A DNA stretch of 64,000 nt from Massilia frigida (GCF_011682175.1 NZ_WHJG01000012.1:62001-126000), one strand, 5' to 3'; counted from the first letter of the stretch, positions 26,863 through 35,137 are shown. Numbers and translations: made by a program. The notes: generated by a model not told the origin, from the sequence alone.

Positions 26863-27276
26863 GGCTTTACCTCCTACGCGGTGGTTTTTTGCCGCGTACG
26901 GACGGACTGGGCGGCAGGTCGGATGGGTGTTCGGAGTCGGATGGGTCGGGTCCCGCCGTGCATCATCGGCGGGTCGAAGCATGGTCAGCAGCTGGTCGGA
27001 TACGTTGACGAGATGATCGAGGGTGGCGCGCAGCTCACTGCGCAGCTGCTCTTTTTCAGCCTCGGGAAGATCGGCCATCTGCGACAGGGCGTGCTGGCAG
27101 GCATCAATGGAGCGCCGCAGTTCGCGGCTTTCCAGGGCAGCGCCGTCAATCACCGCCGGGGATGGCCGGGCAGGTGCGTTGGCGCCCGCAGCTACGGCGG
27201 ACAGATGGTCCGGGAACTCGCTGTAGCCCCGCAGGAACGCTTGGGAAAGGCGGGCTTGAAAAGCGTTAGCTTGCAT
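26089..27276 (-). CDS. Tandem-repeat protein, long form; first gene of the biosynthetic unit
   Basis: One frame of 395 codons from the ATG at 27276 (GGAGG ten bases upstream) to 26089. The N-terminal 138 residues (MQANAFQARLSQAFLRGYSE...) are helix-prone and contain a single Cys near residue 61. They end in a Pro/Thr/His-rich stretch (DPTHPTPNTHPTCRPVRP), after which the frame continues into the short form at 26862. The remainder consists of Ala/Gln/His/Glu-rich repeats. I do not recognise a family. Either the two starts give long and short products, or they are two neighbouring proteins that happen to share a frame with no stop between them. Confidence 0.6.
   Translation of the reverse strand: MQANAFQARLSQAFLRGYSEFPDHLSAVAAGANAPARPSPAVIDGAALESRELRRSIDACQHALSQMADLPEAEKEQLRSELRATLDHLVNVSDQLLTMLRPADDARRDPTHPTPNTHPTCRPVRPYAAKNHRVGGKAMNEYSLRKAMLLEQLAALEHAQFEAETAEARHMHLLATDEAAAAGMDLPTYLAVLQNHEQHQAATDEAAAAGMDLPTYLAALQDHEQHQAATDEAAAAGMDLPTYLAALQTHEQHRAATDEAAAAGMDLPTYQAALQTHEYHLTELARHQEQEQMAQLAQQHEQQQLAGLAQYQKQQYQALAEQEAAAAGMNLPTYAAALQEVELAMLEEAAYREGAARHEAELAQQQWAAMPPEMLAYLQQLHTAQHQQAQALGVR
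26431..26754 (-). repeat. Four 81-bp tandem repeats
   Basis: Units at 26674-26754, 26593-26673, 26512-26592 and 26431-26511, each 81 bases (27 codons) and nearly identical at DNA level; a diverged fifth copy of the core lies at about 26260-26316. They are in frame with no spacers, so this is a coding repeat array rather than a CRISPR. The high identity suggests recent duplication or gene conversion. Confidence 0.93.
26869..26875 (-). promoter_or_regulatory. Strong internal ribosome-binding site
   Basis: AGGAGGT on the - strand, six bases before the ATG at 26862 and inside the frame of the longer protein. It supports independent translation of the short repeat protein. Confidence 0.75.
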
Positions 27277-27774
27277 GGCATTCGAACCTCCATTCGACCT
27301 GAACCCAAGTGTATGCCGATTGACTGGCGAAAACAACCAACTGGTAATAAAAAAAGAATAATGTTGTATTTACTGGACGAAGGCATTGCCGTTGCCTCCG
27401 GCGACACACCGATGAGTGTGGTTTGCGCATGTGCGTCGCCGCACCGGTGAACGCGGGATAGTGCCAGTGATTGTCTTGCTCAGGTGGCGCTGTCGACATC
27501 ATGTGTGTGTCGAGAAAATACCTAAGCCCCATGTGACATTGGGGCTTCAATTCCTCTCAAAGTCTTGGATGATGCAGGTAAAGCTGAAGCGCAGGTTCAA
27601 GGTCAGCAAGGCCAACCAACACGGCAACGTATACGTGGAAAATGTGCGCGATGCTTCCTCTTGTCAATTCAAGAAGGGGACGCTGCGGTATGGTGGACAC
27701 ATTGCAGGTGCGTGACTGTCAAGTCTCGTCCGGCCCCATGTCTTTCTGGACTGTCCAGGTCGCCGATGGATGCC
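27277..27774. other. 498-base gap upstream of the biosynthetic unit
   Basis: This gap is AT-richer than its surroundings, especially 27340-27372. It must contain the promoter of the leftward unit, but I see no convincing -35/-10 pair. A hairpin (AAGCCCCA at 27524-27531 with TGGGGCTT at 27540-27547) followed on the - strand by TAGGTATTTT may terminate the PIN gene transcript. A 48-codon + frame at 27570-27715 has no recognisable homology or ribosome-binding site. Confidence 0.45.
27524..27547 (-). terminator. Likely terminator after the PIN gene
   Basis: 8-bp perfect stem AAGCCCCA/TGGGGCTT with an 8-base loop; leftward it is followed by TAGGTATTTT. It lies about 230 bases after the PIN stop, so the pairing is tentative. 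Confidence 0.45.
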
Positions 27775-28254
27775 CTAAGAATTGCCTTGCGCGGCTTCCG
27801 TATCGATCGCCGTCGCAGCACCGAGCTTGACCCATGCCTCAGGCAACATAATGCGGAACATGCCCGCCTGCGCTGTCTTGCGCGCCAGTTTCAGCAGCGC
27901 CTTGTCCTTGGTAATGAGAATGTCGGCGCCGGCGTCTCGTGCCAGTTCCAGGAACTTCTGGTCGTCGCGGTCGGTGCAGACCGGCAGGCGCACCGGTTTT
28001 GTGTCGGGGGCGACGACGGTGATCAGGGCGTCGAAACGCCCGGCCGCCAGCGGGCGGGAAGCGTCGTCGAGCGGCAGGTGCTTGTAGTGCAGCACCACCA
28101 GATATTCCTCGCGACAATCGGCGCGGGTGACGGCTTCGACCTCTCCGCTCTCGATGGCGGCCAGCAAGCTGGCCCAGCGCGGATCGTGGAAGACGAACAG
28201 GTCGAGGCAGACATTGGTGTCGAGCACGATGCGTTTGGCTGGAGCGGGTATCAT
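27775..28254 (-). CDS. PIN-domain protein (putative toxin-type ribonuclease)
   Basis: 159 residues. RIVLDTNVCLDLFVF gives the first acidic residue of the PIN active site, CREEYLVVL the Glu, and CTDRDDQKFLELARDAGADILITKD the later Asp residues. This is the layout of the COG1569-type 'toxin component, PIN family'. It should be a Mg-dependent ribonuclease. No antitoxin-like gene adjoins it: yaaA is divergent 38 bases away and nothing convincing lies downstream. The start at 28254 is chosen because the longer frame runs into yaaA. Confidence 0.8.
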   Translation of the reverse strand: MIPAPAKRIVLDTNVCLDLFVFHDPRWASLLAAIESGEVEAVTRADCREEYLVVLHYKHLPLDDASRPLAAGRFDALITVVAPDTKPVRLPVCTDRDDQKFLELARDAGADILITKDKALLKLARKTAQAGMFRIMLPEAWVKLGAATAIDTEAAQGNS

Positions 28255-28291
28255 ATTGGTCTGTTTATTCGTAGTAAGTTGATTGAATCTT

Positions 28292-29062
28292 ATGCTGATT
28301 GTCTTGTCGCCCGCCAAATCGCTGGACCTTGAAACGCCGCCGACCACCAAACTCCACACCACGCCCGATTTTCTCGACCGTTCCAGTGCGCTGATCGACG
28401 TGCTGCGCCACTATTCGCCGCCCGAGCTGGCCAGCCTGATGCACTTGTCCGACACGCTGGCCGACCTCAACGTCGGCCGCTACGCGAGCTGGAGCAAGGA
28501 CACCAGCGATGCGCGCCAGGCGATCATGGCCTTCAATGGCGACGTCTACGCCGGTTTCGACGCGCGCACGCTCAAGCCGGGCCAGCTCGATTACGCCCAG
28601 CACAGCGTGCGTATTTTATCCGGGCTGTACGGCGTGCTGCGTCCGCTCGACCTGATTCATCCGCACCGGCTGGAGATGGGCACCAAGCTTGCCACGCCGC
28701 ACGGCAAGGACCTGTACGCATTCTGGGGCGAGACCGTCACCGGCGCGCTCAACGAGGCGATTGCGGCCAAGGGCGCCAAGGTGCTGGTCAACCTGGCGTC
28801 GCAGGAATACTTCAAGTCGGTCAAGCCCAAGCTGCTGTCGGTGCCGGTCGTCACGCCCGTGTTCGAGGATTGGAAGGGAGGCAAGTACAAGATCATTTCC
28901 TTCTTCGCCAAGCGGGCGCGCGGATTGATGGCGCGCTACGCGGCGGTCAAGGGCATTGTCGATGCTGAAAAACTCAAGAGTTTCAAGGTTGACGGCTATG
29001 CGTTCGACAAGCACGATTCCGACGACCGCACCTGGATGTTCCGGCGCAAGGTCGAGGGCTGA
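28292..29062 (+). CDS. yaaA: Peroxide stress protein YaaA (DUF328)
   Basis: 256 residues beginning [12 protein letters not shown], the canonical YaaA start, with the later [32 protein letters not shown] and [13 protein letters not shown] motifs. YaaA proteins limit iron and peroxide damage and bind DNA. The ATG at 28292 is preferred to the TTG at 28283. Convergent with bamD. Confidence 0.95.
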   Translation: MLIVLSPAKSLDLETPPTTKLHTTPDFLDRSSALIDVLRHYSPPELASLMHLSDTLADLNVGRYASWSKDTSDARQAIMAFNGDVYAGFDARTLKPGQLDYAQHSVRILSGLYGVLRPLDLIHPHRLEMGTKLATPHGKDLYAFWGETVTGALNEAIAAKGAKVLVNLASQEYFKSVKPKLLSVPVVTPVFEDWKGGKYKIISFFAKRARGLMARYAAVKGIVDAEKLKSFKVDGYAFDKHDSDDRTWMFRRKVEG

Positions 29063-29097
29063 CTCGGAACATCCCGAATTGCGCTCACTTTAAAACC

Positions 29098-29136
29098 GTC
29101 GCCCCCGCGCCAAGGCGCGGGGGCGACGGACGATAA
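29098..29136. repeat. GC-rich hairpin of the CCGTCG... repeat family
   Basis: CCGTCGCCCCCGCGCC and its near-perfect complement around AAG form a stem of about 15 bp. On the - strand it is followed by GGTTTTAAAG. The outer CCGTCG and the CCGCGCCAAGGCG core resemble the element at 34951-35015. Confidence 0.6.
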
Positions 29137-29178
29137 CCGCCGGGGCAGCGAAAATTCGTCTAGGGGTAACAACAAAAA

Positions 29179-29199
29179 ACCGGGTCTCCCCGGTCTTTT
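29179..29199. terminator. Bidirectional terminator between yaaA and bamD
   Basis: ACCGGG (29179-29184) and CCCGGT (29189-29194) around TCTC, preceded by a run of A and followed by CTTTT, so it has a U-tract in both directions between two convergent genes. Confidence 0.75.
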
Positions 29200-29218
29200 G
29201 CATTGTCCTCAGCGGGCC

Positions 29219-30061
29219 TTACTGCGCCGCGCGGTCCGATTTGGCCCAGAACTTCCACCACGATTTGCCGCTGGCGTTCGGGTCGAGGAACTTGCTGCTC
29301 GGGTAGTTGCGTACGAAAATGCGCTTGGTGTCGTCGCGCAGTTCGGGCATGCCGAGCTTGTCGTAGTTGCGCATCATCAGGAACAGCGCCTCTTCCCGCG
29401 CCGGCGCATCCTGGTAGTCCGAGACCGCCGCCATCGCACGGTTCAGCGAGGCCAGGTAGGCTCCGCGGTCATGGTAGTAGTTGGCCACGTGTACTTCGTA
29501 CTGCGCCATCGCATTCACCAGATACTTCATGCGGGCAATCGCATCGGCCGCGTAGATGCTCTGAGGGAACTTGTCGACCAGGGCCTTGAAGGCGGCGAAG
29601 GCTTCGCGCGTCGCTTTCGGGTCGCGCTCGGTCGGGTCTTGCTCGTAGACGAAGCTCAGGAAGCCGATCTGGTCGTTGAAGTTGATCAGCCCGCGCAGGT
29701 AGTACATGTAGTCGACGTTGGCATGGTTCGGGTGCAGCTTGATGAAGCGCTCCACCGCCGCCAGCGCCTGTGCCTGGTCCTGGCTCTTGTAGTAGGCGTA
29801 GGCAATTTCCATCTGCGCCTGCACCGCATAATTGCCGAACGGGTAGTTGGTTTCGAGGCGTTCGAACAGCTTGATTGCCGCCTCGTAGTGGCCGCCCGCC
29901 ATTTCTTCGCGCGCCTCAGCGTATAATTTCGTCACCGGCCAGTTTTTGGTCTCGTCGGTTTTTTCCGGCAACAAGCTGCAAGCGGACAAACCGAGCAGAA
30001 GAGTAGCAGCAACGGTAGTAGCAACAGTACGGGCAACAACACGCGATAATTTTTTTTGCAT
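29219..30061 (-). CDS. bamD: Outer membrane assembly lipoprotein BamD
   Basis: 280 residues. A lipoprotein signal ends LLLGLSACSLLPE. Five TPR-like repeats follow, with YPFGNYAVQAQMEIAYAYYK and FIKLHPNHANVDYMYYLRGL, the most conserved BamD stretches. It is an essential part of the BAM complex that folds outer-membrane proteins. The ATG at 30061 is preferred to the TTG at 30073. Divergent from rluD, 65 bases apart, as in many betaproteobacteria. Confidence 0.95.
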   Translation of the reverse strand: MQKKLSRVVARTVATTVAATLLLGLSACSLLPEKTDETKNWPVTKLYAEAREEMAGGHYEAAIKLFERLETNYPFGNYAVQAQMEIAYAYYKSQDQAQALAAVERFIKLHPNHANVDYMYYLRGLINFNDQIGFLSFVYEQDPTERDPKATREAFAAFKALVDKFPQSIYAADAIARMKYLVNAMAQYEVHVANYYHDRGAYLASLNRAMAAVSDYQDAPAREEALFLMMRNYDKLGMPELRDDTKRIFVRNYPSSKFLDPNASGKSWWKFWAKSDRAAQ

Positions 30062-30126
30062 AACTTTTTGCAAGAGAGTATTAACTGAGATTCAACGAAA
30101 GGCTGATTATAGCCGATGGGACTGCT

Positions 30127-31176
30127 GTGATATTAACTCCAACGCCGAATTTGGCGGATTTGCCCTTAGACCCCGATCTGGAGATCGACCTCGACGACGA
30201 GGCAGGCGACGAATACGTGCCTGCCGCCCCCGGCATCGACCTCTCTCCGATCCACCTCGAACTGACGCCGGACGCTTGCGGCCACCGTCTGGACAAGGTC
30301 ATTGCCGGCCTGGTCCCGCAATTTTCGCGCAGCCGCCTGCAACTGTGGTTCGAAGCGGGCCACGTGCTGGTCGACGGCAAGCCCGCGCGCGGCAAAGACA
30401 CCGCCTATGGCGACGAAGCGGTCGTCATCCTGCCACAAAGTGCGCCGGAAGACGAGGCCTACACGCCAGAAGCGATGGAACTGAACATCGTCTACGAGGA
30501 CGAGCATATCATCGTCATCAACAAACCGGCCGGTTTGGTGGTGCATCCGGGCGCCGGCAACTGGGCCGGGACCTTGCTCAACGGCTTGCTGCACCACTGT
30601 CCGCAACTGGCCGGCGTGCCGCGCGCGGGCATCGTGCACCGGCTCGACAAGGATACCAGCGGCCTGATGGTGATCGGCAAAACCCTGGCGGCGCAAACCG
30701 ACCTGGTGCGCCAGTTGCAGGCGCGCAGCGTCAAGCGCGAGTATTTTGCGCTGGTCTGGGGTACGCCGCAGCTGAGCAGCACCATCGACGCCTCGATGGG
30801 CCGCCACCCGAAAGACCGGGTCAAGATGGCGGTGTCGACCAATTTTTCGGCCAAGCCGGCCATTACCCACTACCAGCGCATCGCCACCGGTATGTTGGAC
30901 CGGCGTCCCGTCAGTCTGGTTCAATGCCAGCTCGAGACCGGCCGCACCCACCAGATCCGCGTGCACATGCTCTCGATCGGCTTTGCGCTGGTGGGCGACG
31001 CTGTATACGGCAAGCAGCACCTGACGCCGGTCTTCCCGCGCCAGGCGCTGCAGGCGCGCCGTCTGGGCCTGGTGCATCCGGCCACGGGCGAGGATATGGA
31101 ATGGATCGTGCCGCTGGCCGATGATTTTGCCGAGCTGATCGAGCGCGCCGGCATTCCCGAGCCCGAGCAGGTGTGA
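30127..31176 (+). CDS. rluD: 23S rRNA pseudouridine synthase RluD
   Basis: 349 residues: an acidic N-terminal extension of about 40 residues, an S4 RNA-binding domain (HRLDKVIAGLVPQFSRSRLQ) and the RluA-family catalytic domain with Asp in GIVHRLDKDTSGLMVIGK (about residue 176). It modifies helix 69 uridines of 23S rRNA. GTG start. The stop overlaps the next ATG as TGATG. Confidence 0.93.
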   Translation: MILTPTPNLADLPLDPDLEIDLDDEAGDEYVPAAPGIDLSPIHLELTPDACGHRLDKVIAGLVPQFSRSRLQLWFEAGHVLVDGKPARGKDTAYGDEAVVILPQSAPEDEAYTPEAMELNIVYEDEHIIVINKPAGLVVHPGAGNWAGTLLNGLLHHCPQLAGVPRAGIVHRLDKDTSGLMVIGKTLAAQTDLVRQLQARSVKREYFALVWGTPQLSSTIDASMGRHPKDRVKMAVSTNFSAKPAITHYQRIATGMLDRRPVSLVQCQLETGRTHQIRVHMLSIGFALVGDAVYGKQHLTPVFPRQALQARRLGLVHPATGEDMEWIVPLADDFAELIERAGIPEPEQV

Positions 31177-31964
31177 TGCCCGGCGAGCATCTCATTACGC
31201 CCGACTGGCCGGATATGCCGGCCGGCGTGGGCGCCATTGCCACCTCCCGGCTCGGCGGCGTCAGTCCGGCGCCGTATGGCGACGGGGCTGGCGGCGGTGG
31301 GCTGAACCTGGGCGAGCATGTGGGCGACGATCCGGTGCAGGTTGGCCTGAACCGCGCCCGCCTGCGCCAGTCGCTGCCGGGCGAGCCGGCCTGGCTGTCG
31401 CAGGTGCATGGGGTGGCGGTGGTCGACGCCGCCACCGTGCGGCCGGGCCAGCCGGTCCGGGTGGGCGACGCCAGCATTGCCAGCGTGCCCGGCGCGGTGT
31501 GCGTGGTCATGACCGCCGATTGCCTGCCGGTGCTGTTCGCGTCGCGGGATGGCAAGGTGGTGGGCGCCGCGCACGCGGGCTGGCGCGGGCTGGCCGCCGG
31601 GGTGCTGGCCGAAACCGTGGCGGCGATGCGCGCAGCCGGCGCCGGCGGCATCACCGCCTGGCTGGGTCCGGCAATCGGTCCGGCCCAGTTCGAGGTTGGC
31701 AGCGATGTGTTCGACAGTTTTATGGCCGGGACGCAGGGCCTCGATGAAGCGAGCCAGACCGGGCAGTGCTTCGTGCCGTTTCCTGGGCGTCCGGGCAAGT
31801 ACCTGGCCGATATCTATGGGCTGGCGCGCATCATGCTGGCGCGTGATAGGGTGACCGATGTTTCCGGCGGAAGCTATTGCACGGCCAGCGAGCCTGGGCG
31901 CTTCTATTCTTACCGGCGCGACCAGGTCACCGGCCGCCATGCTAGCCTGATCTGGATCAAGTGA
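31176..31964 (+). CDS. pgeF: Polyphenol oxidase / peptidoglycan editing factor PgeF family
   Basis: 262 residues of the YfiH/DUF152 laccase-like family. Metal-binding and active residues are visible in SQVHG, MTADCLPVLF and AAHAGWRGLAAGV, plus GPAIGPAQFEVG. Members are reported as purine nucleoside phosphorylase-like or peptidoglycan-editing enzymes. It follows rluD with a TGATG overlap, an arrangement that recurs in proteobacteria. Confidence 0.9.
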   Translation: MPGEHLITPDWPDMPAGVGAIATSRLGGVSPAPYGDGAGGGGLNLGEHVGDDPVQVGLNRARLRQSLPGEPAWLSQVHGVAVVDAATVRPGQPVRVGDASIASVPGAVCVVMTADCLPVLFASRDGKVVGAAHAGWRGLAAGVLAETVAAMRAAGAGGITAWLGPAIGPAQFEVGSDVFDSFMAGTQGLDEASQTGQCFVPFPGRPGKYLADIYGLARIMLARDRVTDVSGGSYCTASEPGRFYSYRRDQVTGRHASLIWIK

Positions 31965-31975
31965 GGCCTGCGGCG

Positions 31976-32335
31976 CTAGTCGCTGCTCGAACCGCTGTCG
32001 CCACCGCCGCTGTCACTGCCGCCGCTGTCACTGCTGTCGCTATCGCCGCTGTCGCTATCGCTGCGGTCGTGCGCATCGCGGCGGCGCGGATGCTCGTCGG
32101 CGCCGCCCTGGGCCGCTCCGCCATGGCGCTGCGCGCGTGCGCGGCGCGCCAGTTCCTCTTTCCGTGCGATCTTCATGCGCCGCATCTTGGAGCCGGCGAT
32201 GTACCAGACTATTGACAAAGGCAACACACAATAGCCCAAAAACGTCATAATCCCTGCGACAATACCGTGTTCGGTAACCTCGGTCACCGCCATCAGTCCG
32301 ACCACATAGATCCATGCAATAGCGACAAGCCACAT
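31976..32335 (-). CDS. Small two-helix membrane protein with Ser/Asp/Gly tail
   Basis: 119 residues. Two membrane helices (MWLVAIAWIYVVGLMAV and GIMTFLGYCVLPLSIVWYI) are followed by a basic stretch (KMRRMKIARKEELARRARAQ), then a low-complexity tail built of repeated Ser, Asp and Gly ending GGGDSGSSSD. AGGA lies seven to eight bases before the ATG. Divergent from phaC, 28 bases between starts. I do not recognise a named family. Confidence 0.65.
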   Translation of the reverse strand: MWLVAIAWIYVVGLMAVTEVTEHGIVAGIMTFLGYCVLPLSIVWYIAGSKMRRMKIARKEELARRARAQRHGGAAQGGADEHPRRRDAHDRSDSDSGDSDSSDSGGSDSGGGDSGSSSD

Positions 32336-32363
32336 ACAACTTTCCTTGGAAAAGATTGAAACA

Positions 32364-34151
32364 ATGAACGCAAACATGAATATGCCCGACCCGCAAGCGA
32401 TGGCCTCCGCATGGATGTCGCAAATGACCGATCCCTCCGCCTGGCAGGCAATGTTCACGGCGGTGCCGCAGGGCACCAGCCCGGTGGCCAAGCTGCTCAA
32501 GGATGCCGGCGCGACCATCCCGCCCCAGGCGCTCGAAACGCTGCGCAACGATTACCTGCAAAAAGCCGCGGGATTGTGGCAGGAATTTCTTGCAGGGAAA
32601 ACCCCTGCGCTCGCCGACCGCCGCTTCGCCGCGCCGGAATGGCTGTCCAACCCGATGTCGGCCTATAGTGCCGCATCATACCTGTTAAATGCCGAGTTTT
32701 TGACTGCCATGGCCGATGCCGTCGAGAGCGCGCCGCGCGAACGGCAAAAGATCCGTTTCGCCGTGCAGCAGATGGTCGATGCCATGTCGCCGGCTAATTT
32801 CTTGGCAACAAATCCGGAAGCGCAGCAAAAACTCATCGACACCAAGGGGGAAAGCCTGACCCGCGGCCTGGCCAATATGCTGGGCGACATGCAGAAAGGG
32901 CGCATTTCGCTGTCGGACGAGTCGGCGTTCGAGGTAGGCCGCAACGTGGCCACCACGCCGGGCCAGGTGGTGTTTGAAAACGAGCTGTTCCAGCTGATCC
33001 AGTACACCCCGGCCACCCCGACCGTGCGCCAGGTGCCGCTGTTGATGATGCCGCCTTGCATCAATAAATTTTACATTCTCGATTTGCAGCCCGAAAACTC
33101 GGTGGTGCGTTACGCGGTGGAGCAGGGCAATACCGTGTTCCTGGTGTCGTGGCGCAATCCGGATGCCTCGATGGGCGCGACCACCTGGGACGATTATGTC
33201 GACACCGGCGCGATCAAGGCGATCGAGGTCACCCGTGCCATTTCCGGCTCCGACAAGGTCAACGCCTTCGGTTTTTGCGTCGGCGGCACCATCATGAGCA
33301 CGGCGCTGGCGGTACTGGCGGCGCGCGGCGAACAGCCGGCGGCCAGCCTGACCTTGCTGACCACCTTGCTCGACTTCGAGGAAACGGGCGTGCTGGAAGT
33401 GTTCATCGATGAAACCCAGGTCGCCATGCGCGAGCAAGCGCTGGCCAAGGGCGGGCTGATGCCGGGGCGCGACCTGGCCACCACCTTTTCGTCGCTGCGT
33501 CCGAACGACCTGGTGTGGAATTACGTGCAGTCGAACTATCTGAAGGGCAAGGAACCGCCGCCGTTCGACTTGCTGTATTGGAATTCCGACAGCACCAACC
33601 TGCCGGGTCCGATGTTTTGCTGGTACCTGCGCAATACCTACCTGGAAAACAGCCTCAAGGTGGCGGGCAAGCTGACCGTGGCCGGGGCCCAGGTCGACCT
33701 GGGCGCAATCGAGGCGCCGGTGTTCGTCTACGGCTCCAGGGAAGATCATATTGTTCCGTGGAGCGCGGCGTACGGCTCGATGCACATCCTGAACCCCGGC
33801 AATGCGCAGGCCAACCGGTTCGTGATGGGCGCGTCCGGGCACATTGCCGGCGTGATCAACCCGGCGTCGAAGAACAAGCGCAGTTACTGGACCAATGACG
33901 CCGCCCCGGCCGGCAAAGGCAAGAGCAAGGCCAAGGCCGAGGCCAAGGCCGAGGCCAAGGCCAGCGTCACGCCGGCCCAGGAGTGGCTCGATGGCGCGAC
34001 CGAGCACAAGGGGAGCTGGTGGCCGGAATGGGCCGCTTTCCTGGCTGACCATGGCGGCAAGCAGGTCAAGGCGCCGGCCAAGGCGGGCAGCAAGGCCTAC
34101 CAGCCGATCGAGCCGGCGCCAGGGCGTTACGTCAAGGTCCGGCCGGACTGA
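32364..34151 (+). CDS. phaC: Class I poly(3-hydroxyalkanoate) synthase PhaC
   Basis: 595 residues. Lipase-like box with nucleophile Cys in NAFGFCVGGTIMS (about 305). The catalytic Asp lies in YGSREDHIVPW and the His in ASGHIAGVINP. Length and motifs match class I synthases, which polymerise 3-hydroxybutyryl-CoA into granules. A Lys/Ala/Glu repeat (GKSKAKAEAKAEAKAS, about 515-530) is inserted near the C terminus, before the conserved EHKGSWWPEW. ATG 32364 is preferred to the TTG at 32346. A terminator and then phaR follow. Confidence 0.96.
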   Translation: MNANMNMPDPQAMASAWMSQMTDPSAWQAMFTAVPQGTSPVAKLLKDAGATIPPQALETLRNDYLQKAAGLWQEFLAGKTPALADRRFAAPEWLSNPMSAYSAASYLLNAEFLTAMADAVESAPRERQKIRFAVQQMVDAMSPANFLATNPEAQQKLIDTKGESLTRGLANMLGDMQKGRISLSDESAFEVGRNVATTPGQVVFENELFQLIQYTPATPTVRQVPLLMMPPCINKFYILDLQPENSVVRYAVEQGNTVFLVSWRNPDASMGATTWDDYVDTGAIKAIEVTRAISGSDKVNAFGFCVGGTIMSTALAVLAARGEQPAASLTLLTTLLDFEETGVLEVFIDETQVAMREQALAKGGLMPGRDLATTFSSLRPNDLVWNYVQSNYLKGKEPPPFDLLYWNSDSTNLPGPMFCWYLRNTYLENSLKVAGKLTVAGAQVDLGAIEAPVFVYGSREDHIVPWSAAYGSMHILNPGNAQANRFVMGASGHIAGVINPASKNKRSYWTNDAAPAGKGKSKAKAEAKAEAKASVTPAQEWLDGATEHKGSWWPEWAAFLADHGGKQVKAPAKAGSKAYQPIEPAPGRYVKVRPD

Positions 34152-34262
34152 GGCGTGCAATGGGGCAGGGCAACGGGGGTTGCCCTCCACTTATGATTTG
34201 GGTGCGACGCACTATTTGCTGCACACGGCCCGGTAAAGTGGTATTTTTGCGAATATCCACTC

Positions 34263-34268
34263 TATAAT
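34263..34268 (+). promoter_or_regulatory. -10-like box in the phaC-phaR gap
   Basis: Perfect TATAAT, but no matching -35 at 16-18 bases upstream, and it sits only 22 bases before the terminator stem. It may be a weak promoter for phaR that reads through, or a chance match. Confidence 0.25.
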
Positions 34269-34289
34269 GCAAAAAGTAGGCGTGTCAGG

Positions 34290-34315
34290 AGCGGACCTTC
34301 AGTCCGCTTTTTTTT
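34290..34315 (+). terminator. Rho-independent terminator after phaC
   Basis: AGCGGAC (34290-34296), loop CTTCA, GTCCGCT (34302-34308), then a run of eight T. A strong intrinsic terminator separating phaC from phaR. Confidence 0.9.
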
Positions 34316-34361
34316 CGTGATCAGTCAACATGCGCTGCGGCGCAATAAGTGGAACCTTGAG

Positions 34362-34916
34362 ATGAGTAGTGCAAAAAAGAGTACGGAACGCCTGATCAAG
34401 AAGTACCCGAATCGTCGTCTGTACGATACCCAGACCAGTTCGTATATCACCCTGACCGACGTCAAGCAGCTGGTACTCGACGCGGACGAGTTCACGGTGA
34501 TCGACGCCAAGACGAACGAAGACCTGACCCGCAGCATCCTGCTCCAGATCATCCTGGAAGAGGAAGCGAACGGCGCGCCGATGTTTTCGAGCGGCGTGCT
34601 GTCGCAAATCATCCGCTACTACGGCCATGCCATGCAGGGGATGATGGGCTCTTACCTGGAGAAAAATGTCCAGGCATTCACGGATATCCAGAACAAATTC
34701 ACCACCGGCTCCACCGGGGCGTTCGAGGGGAAACCTTTCAGTCCTGAAATGTGGACCCAGTTCATGAATGTGCAGGGACCGATGATGCAGGGGATGATGA
34801 ACAACTACATCGACCAGAGCAAAAACCTGTTCGTGCAGATGCAGGAACAGATGCAGAACCAGAGCAAAAGCATTTTTGGCGCGGCGTTTCCGTTTCCGCC
34901 GGTGGAGAAGAAGTGA
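34362..34916 (+). CDS. phaR: Polyhydroxyalkanoate synthesis repressor PhaR
   Basis: 184 residues starting MSSAKKSTERLIKKYPNRRL. The N-terminal PHB/PHA accumulation DNA-binding domain is clear (KKYPNRRLYDTQTSSYITL), followed by the PHB_acc domain (RSILLQIILEEEANGAPMFS) and a Met/Gln-rich tail. PhaR represses phasin genes and binds PHB granules. The ATG at 34362 is chosen over an upstream in-frame ATG because family members start just before this motif. Confidence 0.95.
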   Translation: MSSAKKSTERLIKKYPNRRLYDTQTSSYITLTDVKQLVLDADEFTVIDAKTNEDLTRSILLQIILEEEANGAPMFSSGVLSQIIRYYGHAMQGMMGSYLEKNVQAFTDIQNKFTTGSTGAFEGKPFSPEMWTQFMNVQGPMMQGMMNNYIDQSKNLFVQMQEQMQNQSKSIFGAAFPFPPVEKK

Positions 34917-34950
34917 GACTGAGGTAGTTAGGTAGCGCTTGCCTCAACCT

Positions 34951-35015
34951 CCGTCGTTCCCGCGCCAAGGCGGCACTCGGCGGGAAGTCGGTTCTGGCAA
35001 TGCCAGAGACGACGG
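34951..35015. repeat. Interspersed palindromic repeat (CCGTCGTT family)
   Basis: Outer arms CCGTCGT (34951-34957) and ACGACGG (35009-35015), inner arms TCTGGCA (34993-34999) and TGCCAGA (35001-35007). It lies between phaR and rimO and shares its outer arms and TCTGGC/GCCAGA-like core with 37771-37801. Confidence 0.6.
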
Positions 35016-35137
35016 GTTGGTGGCGGAAACTACGGTTTTCCGGCGCCAACAGTAGCGCAGGGGCAACACCTAAACCACCATCACCCCGCCCCAAACAGGT
35101 ATAATCGCAGATTACCCTGCCTTATTGTGCCTCCAAC

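Noticed and set aside
27570-27715. 48-codon + strand frame in the gap upstream of the biosynthetic unit
   Set aside because: No ribosome-binding site, no recognisable homology, no coding context.
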